A DNA stretch of 64,000 bases from Pleurodeles waltl (lineage: Eukaryota; Chordata; Amphibia; Caudata; Salamandridae), in assembly GCF_031143425.1 (NCBI RefSeq), contig NC_090447.1:130715106-130779105 (forward strand). Reading direction: 5' to 3'. The position numbers and the translations under genes are program-made. Below the pieces are notes generated by a model that saw only the letters and a program-made list of their open reading frames with translations, made no database searches and had not been told where the DNA came from. How positions within the stretch are numbered: position 1 is the first letter of the stretch; each line of letters begins with the position of its first letter. This document shows, piece by piece, positions 13,366-23,489 of the stretch.

Positions 13366-14911
13366 TGGTTTATATGTCCTGGTAGTGTAAAACTCCTAAA
13401 TTCATTTTCCACTACTGTGAGGCCTGCTTCTTTCATAGACTAGCATTAGGACTGCCCTCATATCATTTTTGAGTCATAGATTCTTATCTGAAAGGGGTAA
13501 CCAGGTCATATTTAGTATGGCCAGAATGGTAATAGAAAATCCTGCTTATTGGTGAGGTTGGATTTAATATTACTATTTTAGAAATGACACTTTTAGTAAG
13601 TGAGCTTTTCTGTGCACATAAAACAATCTGTGCCTTACAAACTGTCTCCAATCAACATCTGGTCTGTGCTGGTAGACACAATAGACTAATAATCCCCCCA
13701 CAGGGAACCTGGCAGACAGGACTGGGCTGAAAGGGGAACTTGAGCACTTCAAAACCACTCTTTGAAGTCTCCCCCACTTCAAAAGCATTTTGGGGTTTAT
13801 AAACTGGTTCTCTGACCCCACCAAAGCAGACACTTTCTGGAACTGACCCTGCATCTGGACCTGAGTTACTGCCTGGCTGCCCAAAGGGCTCACCTGGCCT
13901 GCTTTGCTCTGAAGGACTGCTGCCCTGCTTTTGCCCTGCTGCCTTGCTGGCCTCTGCTGAGAAGTGCTCTCCAAGGGCTTGGATTGAGCTCGCCTCCTGT
14001 TTCCTGAAGTCTCACGGCCAAAAAGACTTCTACAACTACAGAAACTCCTTGTGTGCTGAAAATCGACGCACGGCCTTCCCGAAAAGTCACACAGTCTGCT
14101 TTGCGACCAAGAAATCGCTGCATAGCTGACCTGGAACAACGCAGCCCGGTCCCTCGAGTGGAGCTCCGTTGCAGCACCTGCTTTGCGACCGAAGGTTCGA
14201 AGCACAGCCCTACCGGAACAATGCACAAGCCAAGCCAGAACGACGCAGCCTAATTCCCTGAGTGGAACATCGAAGCAGCACCTGGCTCGCGACAGAAAAT
14301 TTGACGCATCGCCTCACCAGATTAACACAATAATCTGTGCCTTCTCCGCATCGTCCCTGGGCATCAAAGAAGAACCCCGCACTGCAGTGCGGAACCCGGA
14401 CTGTGCAACAAAAATCAACGCAAACCCTGTGTTGCGGGAAAAGAAACAACACAACATCTGTGCCACGCCAGCAAAAACTGATGCACACCCTATCTTTTCC
14501 ATGCATCTCCTCCTCTGCGATCCTCATGTGTGTAATTTTTGACGCACAACAGGTACTTTGTGAAATCAAGCATTAACTGTTTATTTTCTTGAAAAGAGAC
14601 TATTCCACAACTTCTGGAATTCATATTTCAACTTGTAATTATTAAATCTTTATCGTTTTGACCTTAATTTAACCAGATAAATAACTTATATTTTTCTAAA
14701 CCTGTGTGGTGTATTTTTGTGGTGTTTTCACTGTGTTACTGTATGGGTTATTGCACAAATACTTTACACATTGCCTGACTGCTCAGTGCCAAGGTACCAG
14801 AGGGTGGGCACAGGATAATTTGGATTGTGTGTGGCTTACCCTGACGATGATTGTGGTCCCTACGTGGACAAGGGTGTATACTTCTGCCAACTAGAGACCC
14901 CATTTCTAACA
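12479..14911 (+). mobile_element. Long solo LTR (Ty3-type superfamily by appearance) with GAAGG target duplication
   Basis: The element begins tattagacctgac and ends catttctaaca, approximating the inverted termini TGTTAGA...TCTAACA of LTR retrotransposons. A perfect 5-bp duplication GAAGG lies immediately outside both ends (12474-12478 and 14912-14916). No gag-pol lies between, so it is a solo LTR or a non-autonomous unit. Its first ~443 bp (12479-12921) is repeated as a diverged second copy beginning tgttagacctg at 12922. The 14,000-14,530 part holds CpG-bearing stretches around 'cgacgca'-like repeats that generate spurious ORFs up to 217 codons. The end region (cagagggtgggcacagg then the terminus) parallels the end of the minus-strand LTR at 29268-31391. 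The superfamily assignment is from general form and recollection. Confidence 0.8.
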
Positions 14912-14916
14912 GAAGG

Positions 14917-16232
14917 CCATCAATTCCATCACCTAACCCCAGGAGCACCGGCAACCAGCCACTGGGATAAGGAAGACAGGGAACAGCCAGAGTGCTGTGG
15001 ACTCCCAGTCCCTCCCCACAGCATCCAGACTTCTGCTCACTTCTGGGTCGCTGATGCATACCTGGGCCTGCTGAACTGCAGCTCCAAGCAAAAGCAGGTA
15101 AGATTGATTTTCCCGGCCATTGACCCTCTGAGGGAACTTGCTCTAACTAAAAGCACCACTGCTCTTTCACTTTAAGAAGTCATTGTGGAACTTCTAAGAC
15201 TTTAACTTTCTAGCAGGTCCTAGCCTGAACGATCATCTCACTTGAATTTGAAGTAACCACCATCTGTGCAACTAGGGGGCATAACCATACAACGCTAGAA
15301 TGCCTGCCTCACAAAGACTGCATGTATTTTTTTTGTGTGATGTATTTAATTTTATGCTCGTATATAAATACTACCTTTTTCATGAATGCAAGTATCTGGC
15401 GGGATATTCATTTGCTGGGGTTGCTGATCATGTTTTGAGTTGTGAATCTGTGTACACCTTGCATCAACTTCCCTCCCTCGAAAAGCCTTGGACTGCTCGA
15501 AGAGAGATAACACTGAGAGTAAAGTGCTAAAGGGGTAGCACTTAGCCCAGTTACACAGGACCCATAGTATGTCTTGCTTCTGGCCATCAGAAATAAAATG
15601 ATTCAACCTCCATGGTCGGACACAGTCGTTCGTGCTTGCCCAGTAGCCATCTGAAACGAGTTCTTACAGTGGCGAACATAAGAACAAATGCAAACTCCTA
15701 TTCTTGTGGTACAGAAGGGGCTGCTACGAAAGGGCAAAAGTTGTTTCCAGGTTGTGGCACCACGGGGCTTATTATGCATTAAGTGTGGTTGTTTAAATTT
15801 ATTTTACAGAAATCTTAACATCACCTCTGGCTCTTAAAAAATCGTGACAAGTAGGTACTGTGATTGTTTTTAAGTATAAGAATGCAGTATATTTACATTT
15901 TGGCAATGTGTGTTATCCAGATGCATGACACAAATGAAAAAAATACAAAGATAAAATTTATGGAGGGCTGAAAGGTGGGTCTCTATATCTGGTGCCACAG
16001 CCATTTGCACGTGAGCCTTACACACTTTCTTAAATGGTACTGCTGTTGTCTTAAAAAGCTAGTACCACTTGACATTACTGTGATATTAATATCAAGGCGC
16101 AAGCATAATGTTACCACTGTGACCATCCTTGCAAGTGGCTTTGACAATGGACTGGTGTTTCTTCATTCCCAGAGTTGCAAATCCAGGGACTAATGATAAC
16201 TCATGAGATGAGGAAATCTGGCCAATTCGGAC
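14917..16232. other. No gene recognised
   Basis: AT-rich DNA with scattered frames of 60-116 codons, no motif and no flanking repeats. The 116-codon frame at 14825-15175 begins inside the LTR and is probably chance. Confidence 0.5.
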
Positions 16233-16235
16233 TTA

Positions 16236-16822
16236 GGGGGTCATTCTGACCCTGGCGGTCATGGACCGCCAGGGCCAACGACTGCGGAAGCACCGCCAAC
16301 AGGCTGGCGGTGCTTCTGGGGCCATTCTGACCGCGGCGGTAAGGCCGCGGTCAGAAAAGGGAAACCGGCGGTTTCCCGCTGCCCCAGGGAATCCTCCACG
16401 GCGGCGCTGCAAGCAGCGCCGCCATGTGGATTCCGACCCCCTTCCCGCCATCCTGTTTCTGGCGGTTTTCACCGCCAGAAACAGGATGGCGGGAACGGGT
16501 GTCGTGGGGCCCCTGGGGGCCCCTGCAGTGCCCATGCCGCTGGCATGGGCACTGCAGGGGCCCCCTAACAGGGCCCCATTCAGATTTTCAGTGTCTGCTT
16601 GGCAGACACTGAAAATCGCGACAGGTGCAACTGCACCCGTCGCACACCAGCAACTCCGCCGGCTCCATTCGGAGCCGGCTTCCTCGTTGCTGGGGCTTTC
16701 CCGCTGGGTGGGCGGGCGGCCTTTTGGCGGTCGCCCGCCAGCCCAGCGGGAAAGTCAGAATGACCGCTGCGGTCTTTTGACCGCGGTACGGTCTTCTGGC
16801 GGTTCCCACCAGAATGACCCCC
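16236..16822. mobile_element. 587-bp GC-rich serial-hairpin MITE, copy 1 (TTA target duplication)
   Basis: The ends are gggggtcattctgacc and its near inverse (agaatgaccccc), flanked by TTA on both sides (16233-16235, 16823-16825), as for Harbinger-type elements. Nearly the whole body is a chain of about a dozen adjacent hairpins. Examples: arms 16250-16260/16264-16274 (11 bp); 16287-16297/16306-16316 (11 bp); 16326-16337/16344-16355 (12 bp); 16444-16466/16471-16493 (23 bp, perfect); 16515-16538/16542-16565 (24 bp, perfect); 16583-16598/16602-16617 (16 bp, perfect); 16696-16708/16742-16754 (13 bp). It is far more GC-rich than its surroundings. Open frames of up to 198 codons through it are artefacts of GC richness. 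No transposase is encoded. Two further copies lie at 46290 and 55518. Confidence 0.88.
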
Positions 16823-16825
16823 TTA

Positions 16826-18380
16826 GACTCCAAGAGTACAATGAAATGAGGAATTAACAGATCAATCAGTAATTCTGGATCCAATTCCCCTGGTAATTTT
16901 CATTTTGCCATGAACCCTATTGCCATTTCAGCTATAATCAGCAACAAAATCTTTGGGTGAAAGTGAAGAGATGCATGATCTTCCACTGTATCTCATAAAT
17001 CTGAAGGGCTGGTAACTGCTAATGCTGACCCCATCAGAATTAGGAGGCTATTCATTGAGAGAGTCCACATTACATGAAACATGAATTTGCAGTCAGCTGT
17101 TGACCAGCTGCGAAACATTTCTGTGAAATTTACTTGCAGCATGTGGATGTCTGGTTAAATATGAGATTGCACTAGTTACACTAATTCGAATAGACACCAC
17201 TGATATCTAGCAGTGCCAATCTGGGACTGGAATCCACTGGATTGTTTTCCCACAAAAGTTCATTATGTTTCCTGTTACTACCTTAATCCTAATGAAACAG
17301 TTTACAATAGGCCAACTAGAAGTTCTTCTAGTCTTTTTGTACTCGCATGCTTTTAAAAGTAAATACAGATGCACTTTTCACTAACATTACCACTGTGTGT
17401 TTTGCTGTTCTACAAAAGAGTCTTATCATGTTGTATAGTTTTTTCAGCTTAGTAAATATAGTTTAAAGATTTTAATTCCAAAGCAAAACATAGCTTAACG
17501 AAGTCTTCAACAAGGGAAGGGAAGTAAGAGTGAATATCTGTTGAAAGAAATTGTTGGAGGACATTGGAGAGGAGATAAATCAGTTATTCAAGTTAGCCAT
17601 GACTTTCTGCGCTTTCATTTTTTGTGATTCTCTGAATGTCCAATTTCAACTATTAGTCTGAAGTGTGCATTTGGTTACCAAATGCCAAATATTTGTAAAT
17701 AAATATTAAACTTAGTTTCCATCTAAGAACGTAAACGTGACAAGTGACCCCTCCCCCTTGTCAATCGGGTTCTGGTGGATTACTTTGTCCCGTCTGTCTT
17801 CACTCCTTCCTCTAGATGTTTCCCATATGGATAGAATCATTTTGTGCCGTCAGCTGCCAATACACTGCCTTGTTACACGAGTTTGCATCTCCCGTCTAAA
17901 GGGAACATTAAAACCCTGCCATGTTTTAAAGTTATCGCGCCGTTCCAAATAGACACTATTGGGCGGAACGCCCGCCTCTTTCCAGTTATACATTTTTCTT
18001 GCACAACATGTCCTGCCTGATGGTATATGTCTCATTTATTGATACATTTCTTTAGCCCAAACCAGGTCCCCAGGGCCGTCCGAGTGTTTGACAAAAATTA
18101 ACAGGGCAAGTTGAAAATCTTTAGTACATGTGGGTACATACAAACACGTATTCATATGATTCAGATGGAGACTAAGTATTATGTGAATTAGCAATCCTGC
18201 AATCCGAGTGAAAAGTGGGGCAACACCACTGTCAACATAGCATGAGGGTAGGCATTAAGAAGAGACCAATGTGAGTGTTTGATCAAATAAGAGGCACTAC
18301 ACTTTTTATTCATAGAGCTCACAGAGGAGGGAGTTCCACACTCTATAGGGAGAGCAGAGAAGGTTGCCTGCAAAACACTG
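16826..18380. other. No gene recognised
   Basis: AT-rich DNA, stop-dense in all frames. The part 18180-18380 contains 'ggagggagttccacactcta', reminiscent of an interspersed repeat, but I cannot set boundaries. Confidence 0.5.
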
Positions 18381-18800
18381 TGCCAGGGGTGGCTCCTCCG
18401 CTATAGCAGAGGAGCATGCCCAAGACGGCCAGCCAAGTATACATGCGCACTAGGCTCTCTCCAACCCGGCAATGCACTGCCGGGTTGGAGACAGCAGGCA
18501 GAGGCTCCCACTCTGCCTCGGAGCGTCCAATCCTAACACTGCTTTCATGCTGCTAGCAGCGTCAGGTTTGGACACAGGGCAGGCTGGGAGCCTGTACCTG
18601 CATGCAGGACCGGAGCAGCGAAAAAAATATGTTTTTTTATTATTATATATTTGTTGTTGTTGTCCTTTCCACCCCGCCATGAGCTGTGCTGCCCTGCCCC
18701 TTTTCCTCCTGCGAGCCGCAACTGCACTGTGCCTCTCTTTTATAAAACCTGGTGTGTCCAGAATAATTGTTTTGGTGCTCTTCAAAGTTCAATGATCCCT
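18381..18800. repeat. GC-rich interspersed-repeat fragment with a 13-bp hairpin
   Basis: A perfect inverted repeat with 13-bp arms lies at 18459-18471 and 18478-18490 (6-nt loop). A second, smaller one (gctcctc/gaggagc) lies near 18392-18415. The block is GC-richer than its flanks and then turns into a T-rich run and C-rich DNA. The overlapping frames (107-111 codons on both strands) have no motif. Hairpin content suggests a MITE or SINE-like element, but I found no terminal repeats or target duplication. Confidence 0.4.
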
Positions 18801-19451
18801 GGACATGTTCAATTTCTGTGATAGACATTAGGGAGAGTATGTGCACGACTGAGTAGGCAGCTTGATATATCTGTAGCCATTGCTAGGTCATAATGATGGG
18901 AGGCAAGACAAATCACAGAGTATAGGGAAACATTGAAGGGCAGGATGCATCTCCATACATCCAATGCCACTACTTTTTTGTGGGGATGGAATCACTCCAT
19001 TGGTGCTTTCTGTATTGCCATTGTAGTGTGGGCAACACTAAGGTGGCATTGGTGCTCAAACTACAACACAAGTGGAGATTCCCACTGTTTAGATGGGGAT
19101 AGTCTTTAGAACGTGGACTAAAGCATTTCTATTTTGAGGAATTTCCTGGGGTAAATCGAAATAACGTGCAAATTCACAGGTTTCATTCACAAGACATGAC
19201 TTCAAACTCAGTTTTATTCATTCACATGTAATATTACCCCAATATTCTGTGATATAATTCAGGTCCTATAGCCAAGCATTTGGCAATTTGTGGGCAATTA
19301 TTCTTGGCTCATTACAACTCTGGAATTGGTTGGAGATGTACTCTGTTTAAGATGTGGAGTGAATCTGATAGGTAGGTAAGGGGGATAGAAGATCACAAAG
19401 TTATTGAACTAGTAGAGGTATGGGGGAAGGGCTATCCCCACAGAGAACATT
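18801..19451. other. No gene recognised
   Basis: AT-rich sequence with frequent stops and no repeats that I could pair elsewhere in the window. Confidence 0.5.
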
Positions 19452-19630
19452 GGGGCATGTTTAAGAGCTCCTAGTGCCATTCCAACGCCACAATGGCATA
19501 ATTTTTTGTACGCTTCTGTGGCATTAGAAGTCCTAAAATGCCGCACCATATTTACCAAGTGGTGCCCCTTTGTAATTCTTTGCACTACATTATGCCTGCG
19601 CCAGGCATAATGTATGCAAAGGGGGTGTTC

Positions 19631-20662
19631 TGTTGTATAGCTATTTTAGCCATATTTTAGACACATTATTTTAGTGAACTAGGCCTGCCGTTATGCACTT
19701 TAGCCCAGTTACATTTTATTCAGCATCGCTTTATTTTATCTGGCATTAGCCACATTTGCGGTATTGTTTTATTTTTCTCTTTCTAGTTGTTCTTTCACCT
19801 AGCAAAGCATTACATTCTTAACAGAACATTCATTTCACTTTGTGCTTTCCTCGAGGCTGCAATGAGATAGGGTTGCCAGCAAAAGTGGTACACTGTGCCT
19901 CCAACATTCACAGAAGCATGCACACTCCTACGTGGGGAACCCTTATTAGAATGTCAACTGTTTCATTATAAAAACACTCTTTTGTCCGATACTCATTAGA
20001 GGGAGATTCCAGCCAGACGACCATGACTGTATGCTGATTGCTGATTGCCTTCGCTACAGCTGCTTGCTTAGACTGACGAACCCCTGTCCTACATGGGAAC
20101 GGTGTCTCTCTACACTACAGGTTTCCCTGCTCAGGTATGGGGGATGATGTCTTCCCAGGGGTAAAAACCTGAAGGGCAGATTAGACTTATCACACTGTGC
20201 TCTAACATACCATAGATAGGAAAGATATATATCACTCATAGTGGCAGTATGGTGGAACTGTTTTTGTTTTTCACTCTCCTTGTCACAATTTTGCTTCTAT
20301 TGTGTTTTATCATCCTAGTTACTGCAATACTTGCCATTTTAGCTAATATGCAGTTACTTCAATAAACCTTTATTGAACTATATTCTGCCTCTTTTTGTCT
20401 TTGCCTGTGTGAGACTAATGTAAATGAGAGAAAGAGATGAGATCTGATTGATCACGATTCCCTTGAGGAGTCTTTCTTGTCATACGCCCAGTTGCCGTGA
20501 TCATCCCTGCTCTTGGGTGAAGATGAGGCTCTGCTAGTTAGCTGGAAAACCAGGATTAGGCCAACAAGCATGGTGTGGAATTGTACCTAATACCCCACAA
20601 TTCAAGTGATTCTGCCACCCAAATCCAGTAGTCTCATTAGGATAATGAGAACCTGTGTGACG
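19631..20662 (+). mobile_element. Solo ERV-type LTR inserted in a MITE (GTTC target duplication)
   Basis: This 1032-bp segment begins tgttgtatagc and is flanked by a 4-bp direct repeat GTTC (19627-19630 and 20663-20666), the size made by gammaretrovirus-like (class I) integrases. A polyadenylation signal AATAAA lies at 20361-20366 and is followed about 20 bp later by a T-rich stretch, as in an R/U5 region. The 3' end reads ...gtgtgacg rather than the usual CA, which would be one substitution. No viral genes remain; intra-element LTR recombination is the usual explanation. Splitting the MITE dates this insertion after it. Confidence 0.6.
20361..20366 (+). promoter_or_regulatory. Polyadenylation signal of the ERV LTR
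   Basis: AATAAA in the context cttcaataaacctttattg, positioned about 730 bp into the 1032-bp LTR. Confidence 0.55.
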
Positions 20663-21146
20663 GTTCCCCTATTGGGGGGGGGAAATGGTGCAAGGAAATC
20701 TAAATTGAGCCATTTTTTTCAACACTTCTAACGCTTGCTCAGAGCAGGCGTTAAAAGGAGACTTTCATTGCTTACAATGGGCCTCTAGATGCTTTGCAGC
20801 ATTAGCGTCAGATTTTTTTACGCTAATCTTGTAAAGGGCCAGACTAGCGTAAAAAATTCTTATGTTAGTCCCCTAACTACCGCCGTGATGCGCCGTATTT
20901 TAAATACAGCGCACACATGGTGGTGTTAGGGGGGTGCTAAGTGGTGCAGGAAAAGTGGCACTGCACTATGTGCAGCATCATTTTTCTTAAATATGCCCCA
21001 ATGCTTTTTTCCAAGTAGAGTGAAAAAAGGATAAAAGGAAAATGTTAAATTATGTGCTCATGCAAGACCTTTTCACACGAAAAAGTCAAAGCACAGTTCC
21101 TCAATAACAACATAGACCCAGAAGTAGATCTTTCAGTAGCTCAGAC

Positions 21147-21617
21147 TTGGACTCAGACAGGAGGGTGCTGCAGGGAAGCCGATCTGGAACAAGAAAAATT
21201 AAGATGATCAATTCTGGTTTATTCATAAATCCAGGACGTGTTGTGAAACTACATGTTCATGTTATCATAGCAGTCAAGTCTGTGAGTAGAACACCTGTTG
21301 ATTTCTGTGAGTTTTGTAAATTTCTGAAAGAGAAAGAGACATGCATTGACAAAGGTGCGGTCCATTCATCGGGCAGCATGAAACAACATATTGACACCGG
21401 GGAAAGCAATACACTTCTAAGTCCCAACAAGACTTTAGTGTTCCCATCATGGCACTGCAAGATCTACTTCACATGTTGCATGAGTAAAATTACTGCACAG
21501 GTAGGTGCGCGCCTAATCAGTGTCTCAAGAATTGTTATGCTAGTGCTAGGCTGCCCAGTCAGAAGAACCACAGAACAGCCATGCCACACAGTGCCAATTA
21601 AAGATGTTGATAAGTGA
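21147..21617 (+). other. Unrecognised 156-codon open frame upstream of the Tctex1 retrocopy
   Basis: An uninterrupted frame starting MDSDRRVLQGS contains a small Cys cluster (CEFCKFLKEKETC) and a later CHT. It resembles no family I know. It lies about 110 bp upstream of the Tctex1-like pseudogene in the same orientation. It could be chance, an old transposon fragment or transcribed leader carried with the retrocopy. At 156 codons it is one of the longer non-GC-driven frames in this AT-rich part, which is its only merit. Confidence 0.2.
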
Positions 21618-21765
21618 GGCTCTTGAAGCAGTCCTATTCTTTAGTGTGTACAGTTAAAGTCTGAGATGGTTCGAAATTTATTGTGGCAGAAGCAAGGTTG
21701 ACCTAGCAGTAGGCTGCATCAACGGGTCCACTATAAGAGAGCTTGAGAGAGCGAGCATCATACTG

Positions 21766-22127
21766 GAGAATACCTACTCCGTCCGGCTCAACTACCAGTA
21801 CAAATACAGGACAAGTACAGTGAAAGAAATCATTCGTACCATACTCAAGATGGAGTTATCCAACAACTTGTAAGTCCCAGGAGAATTTCCGCAAATGATA
21901 ACATTTCTATCTGAAAATGTTAAAAATAAGCTCAAAGATATGTTGTACCACATTTCCCAAATGGTGGTGCGGGATGTTATTGGTGAGCAGAGGGGAGATG
22001 GTGTGAAGATGGCCGATCAGTGCTTCTTGGATGCTGACACTGATAACTATGCTAGGATGTTTTCATTAATGACAGTCTATTCTGTGTTGATGCTTTTTTT
22101 GGCTATTTAGACCTATTTTATTGTAAA
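21766..22127 (+). pseudogene. DYNLT2B: Intronless Tctex1-type dynein light chain pseudogene (DYNLT2B/TCTEX1D2-like)
   Basis: One frame from 21766 reads ENTYSVRL, then TSTVKEIIRTILKMELSN, FLSENVKNKLKDM, VIGEQRGDGVKMA and FLDADTDNYA. This is the block order of the Tctex1 domain, which in life binds dynein intermediate chains; DYNLT2B serves the retrograde intraflagellar-transport dynein-2 complex. The match covers essentially the whole ~110-residue domain without introns, although the animal gene has several exons, so a processed retrocopy is the best reading. Damage seen: an in-frame TAA at 21871-21873, and after the DTDNYA block a one-base loss near 22056 that moves the last strand (family NDSLFCV-type) into another frame, where NDSLFCVDAFFGY is visible. 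No clear poly(A) tail remains. The paralogue within the Tctex1 family is a judgement from memory; DYNLT2B fits best. Confidence 0.8.
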
Positions 22128-23484
22128 CATGTACATATTTATATGTGCCTTTATATTCTAAATTGGGGTTTTGCGCTCTCAACCATAGGCTTGGATAGCC
22201 GGCTCGTGTTTCCTCCAGATTGTTCATTTAAAAATAGGAATGGTTTTAAAATGTGAGATAGTTTTACTGTAGAGTTAACACAGTTATACCAAATGTTTCC
22301 TAAGGCTAGTGTCAAAAATGATATGCATTTTTTTCTCCCTTTTCTTATCCTTTCAAAATTCTGAAATATGTATTTATTAAATCCGCTAGTTTATGTAGGG
22401 TGACTGCATCAACTGTAGTAATTCAAAATACAGAGATATTGGGTTAGGACGTGACACCATTTTATGGCTGAAAAAAAAGATGTACACCACTTGCCAGATC
22501 CTCCGTATGTTCAAGGATATGTAGGTCTTATCTCACAACAGTGGTTTGATATCCTGGGTGATTAAAAATGGCAGGGCAATTTGTATTCCATGATCCCTGG
22601 GCTGGGCTCTGTGAGCACATGACAAGAGCAGCACCAACTCTCTGCACAATGACACCGCACACGAGACCTACAGGTGGGTGATTTCTGGTTTTAGGGCTTG
22701 CGAAAGATGATCCCTGTAGAGGTGGGATGGGCTTGTCCACGACAGCACAATTGTACACTTTGTACAATTACGCATGCAGAAATGCCTTTGTGAACATGAA
22801 AAATGGCCATTCTCACAAGTACTCCAAGGTACCTCGAAGGGTTTCAGTTTACTAGCCACACTCCTGGAAATCTAATTAAGTTCTAAAAAACAGGAACTAA
22901 ACACTGAAATGTAGGGGTAAAGCTACTAGTGTAAATGTTTGACTTTCTTCAAGAATTGCGTTATAAACTTTTGAACTTTATAGGCTAGTCTAGAAAGGGG
23001 GCACTGGCTTTTACCCCTGAACACCTAGGCTGAGCTCTTGCTGCACAAATATAAACAGGGAACACTTCTGGTGCATTCCATTTAGTGGCAGTGGACATGA
23101 TGCCTGATCTTGCCCATCAGTGAAAGCCAATACCATGTCAGCAGGAGGTGCAAAACATTCTCGTTGTATGAGGCAGCTGCCTTAGAAGCCAGTTGCATGT
23201 TGGCATCTGGAAAAAGTGTTAGATGGCCATTTTATTTCATATTTTTACGGACAAGATTTCCAGCCCAAATTATTTCTATCGGCTTACCTCAGTCCAAGAA
23301 CTTCAATGGAAGTGAACCAAAACTACAAATCCCAGAATGCACTAAGCTGAAATCGCAAAACTGGTTGTTTTTTATATCAGTGATGACAAAGTAAGGTGGC
23401 CACGATAGAGTTGCAAGATGTTGTTGACCAATTAAACAACAGGTGCTTTATAAGTTATCACACCATGCAGAGGTTTCTCTGCAG
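22128..23484. other. No gene recognised
   Basis: AT-rich flank of the Tctex1 retrocopy followed by mixed DNA. The frames at 22528-22860 (minus) and 23110-23394 (plus) are short and motif-free. 'gaactacaaatcccagaatgc' near 23320 resembles the 'actacaactcccagaatgc' (ZNF143/SBF-like) motif often seen in promoters and repeats, but no transcript can be supported. Confidence 0.4.
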
Positions 23485-23489
23485 TTGAG

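Larger units (their letters stand above)
19452..20999. mobile_element. MITE split by a later ERV LTR insertion
   Basis: The left end ggggcatgtttaaga and the right end ttcttaaatatgcccc form a terminal inverted repeat. Immediate flanks (catt / aatg) extend the inversion, so the exact target duplication is unresolved. The MITE body is the sum of 19452-19630 and about 20663-20999; the middle is a separate LTR. Hairpins are visible in both halves, for example cattatgcctg/caggcataatg around 19590-19615. No coding capacity. The end sequence resembles the MITE at 42124 (ggggcatatttata). Confidence 0.65.

Noticed and set aside
13573..14226. 217-codon minus-strand open frame, the longest frame in the first half except those in MITEs
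   Set aside because: It lies antisense inside the solo LTR 12479-14911, overlaps long plus-strand frames, is Arg/Ser-rich from CpG-bearing repeats and has no motif.
16261..16857. 198-codon frame and overlapping frames on both strands
   Set aside because: They run through the serial-hairpin MITE and past its right end. High GC and inverted repeats create open frames on both strands; the copies at 46.3 and 55.5 kb do not preserve the same protein.
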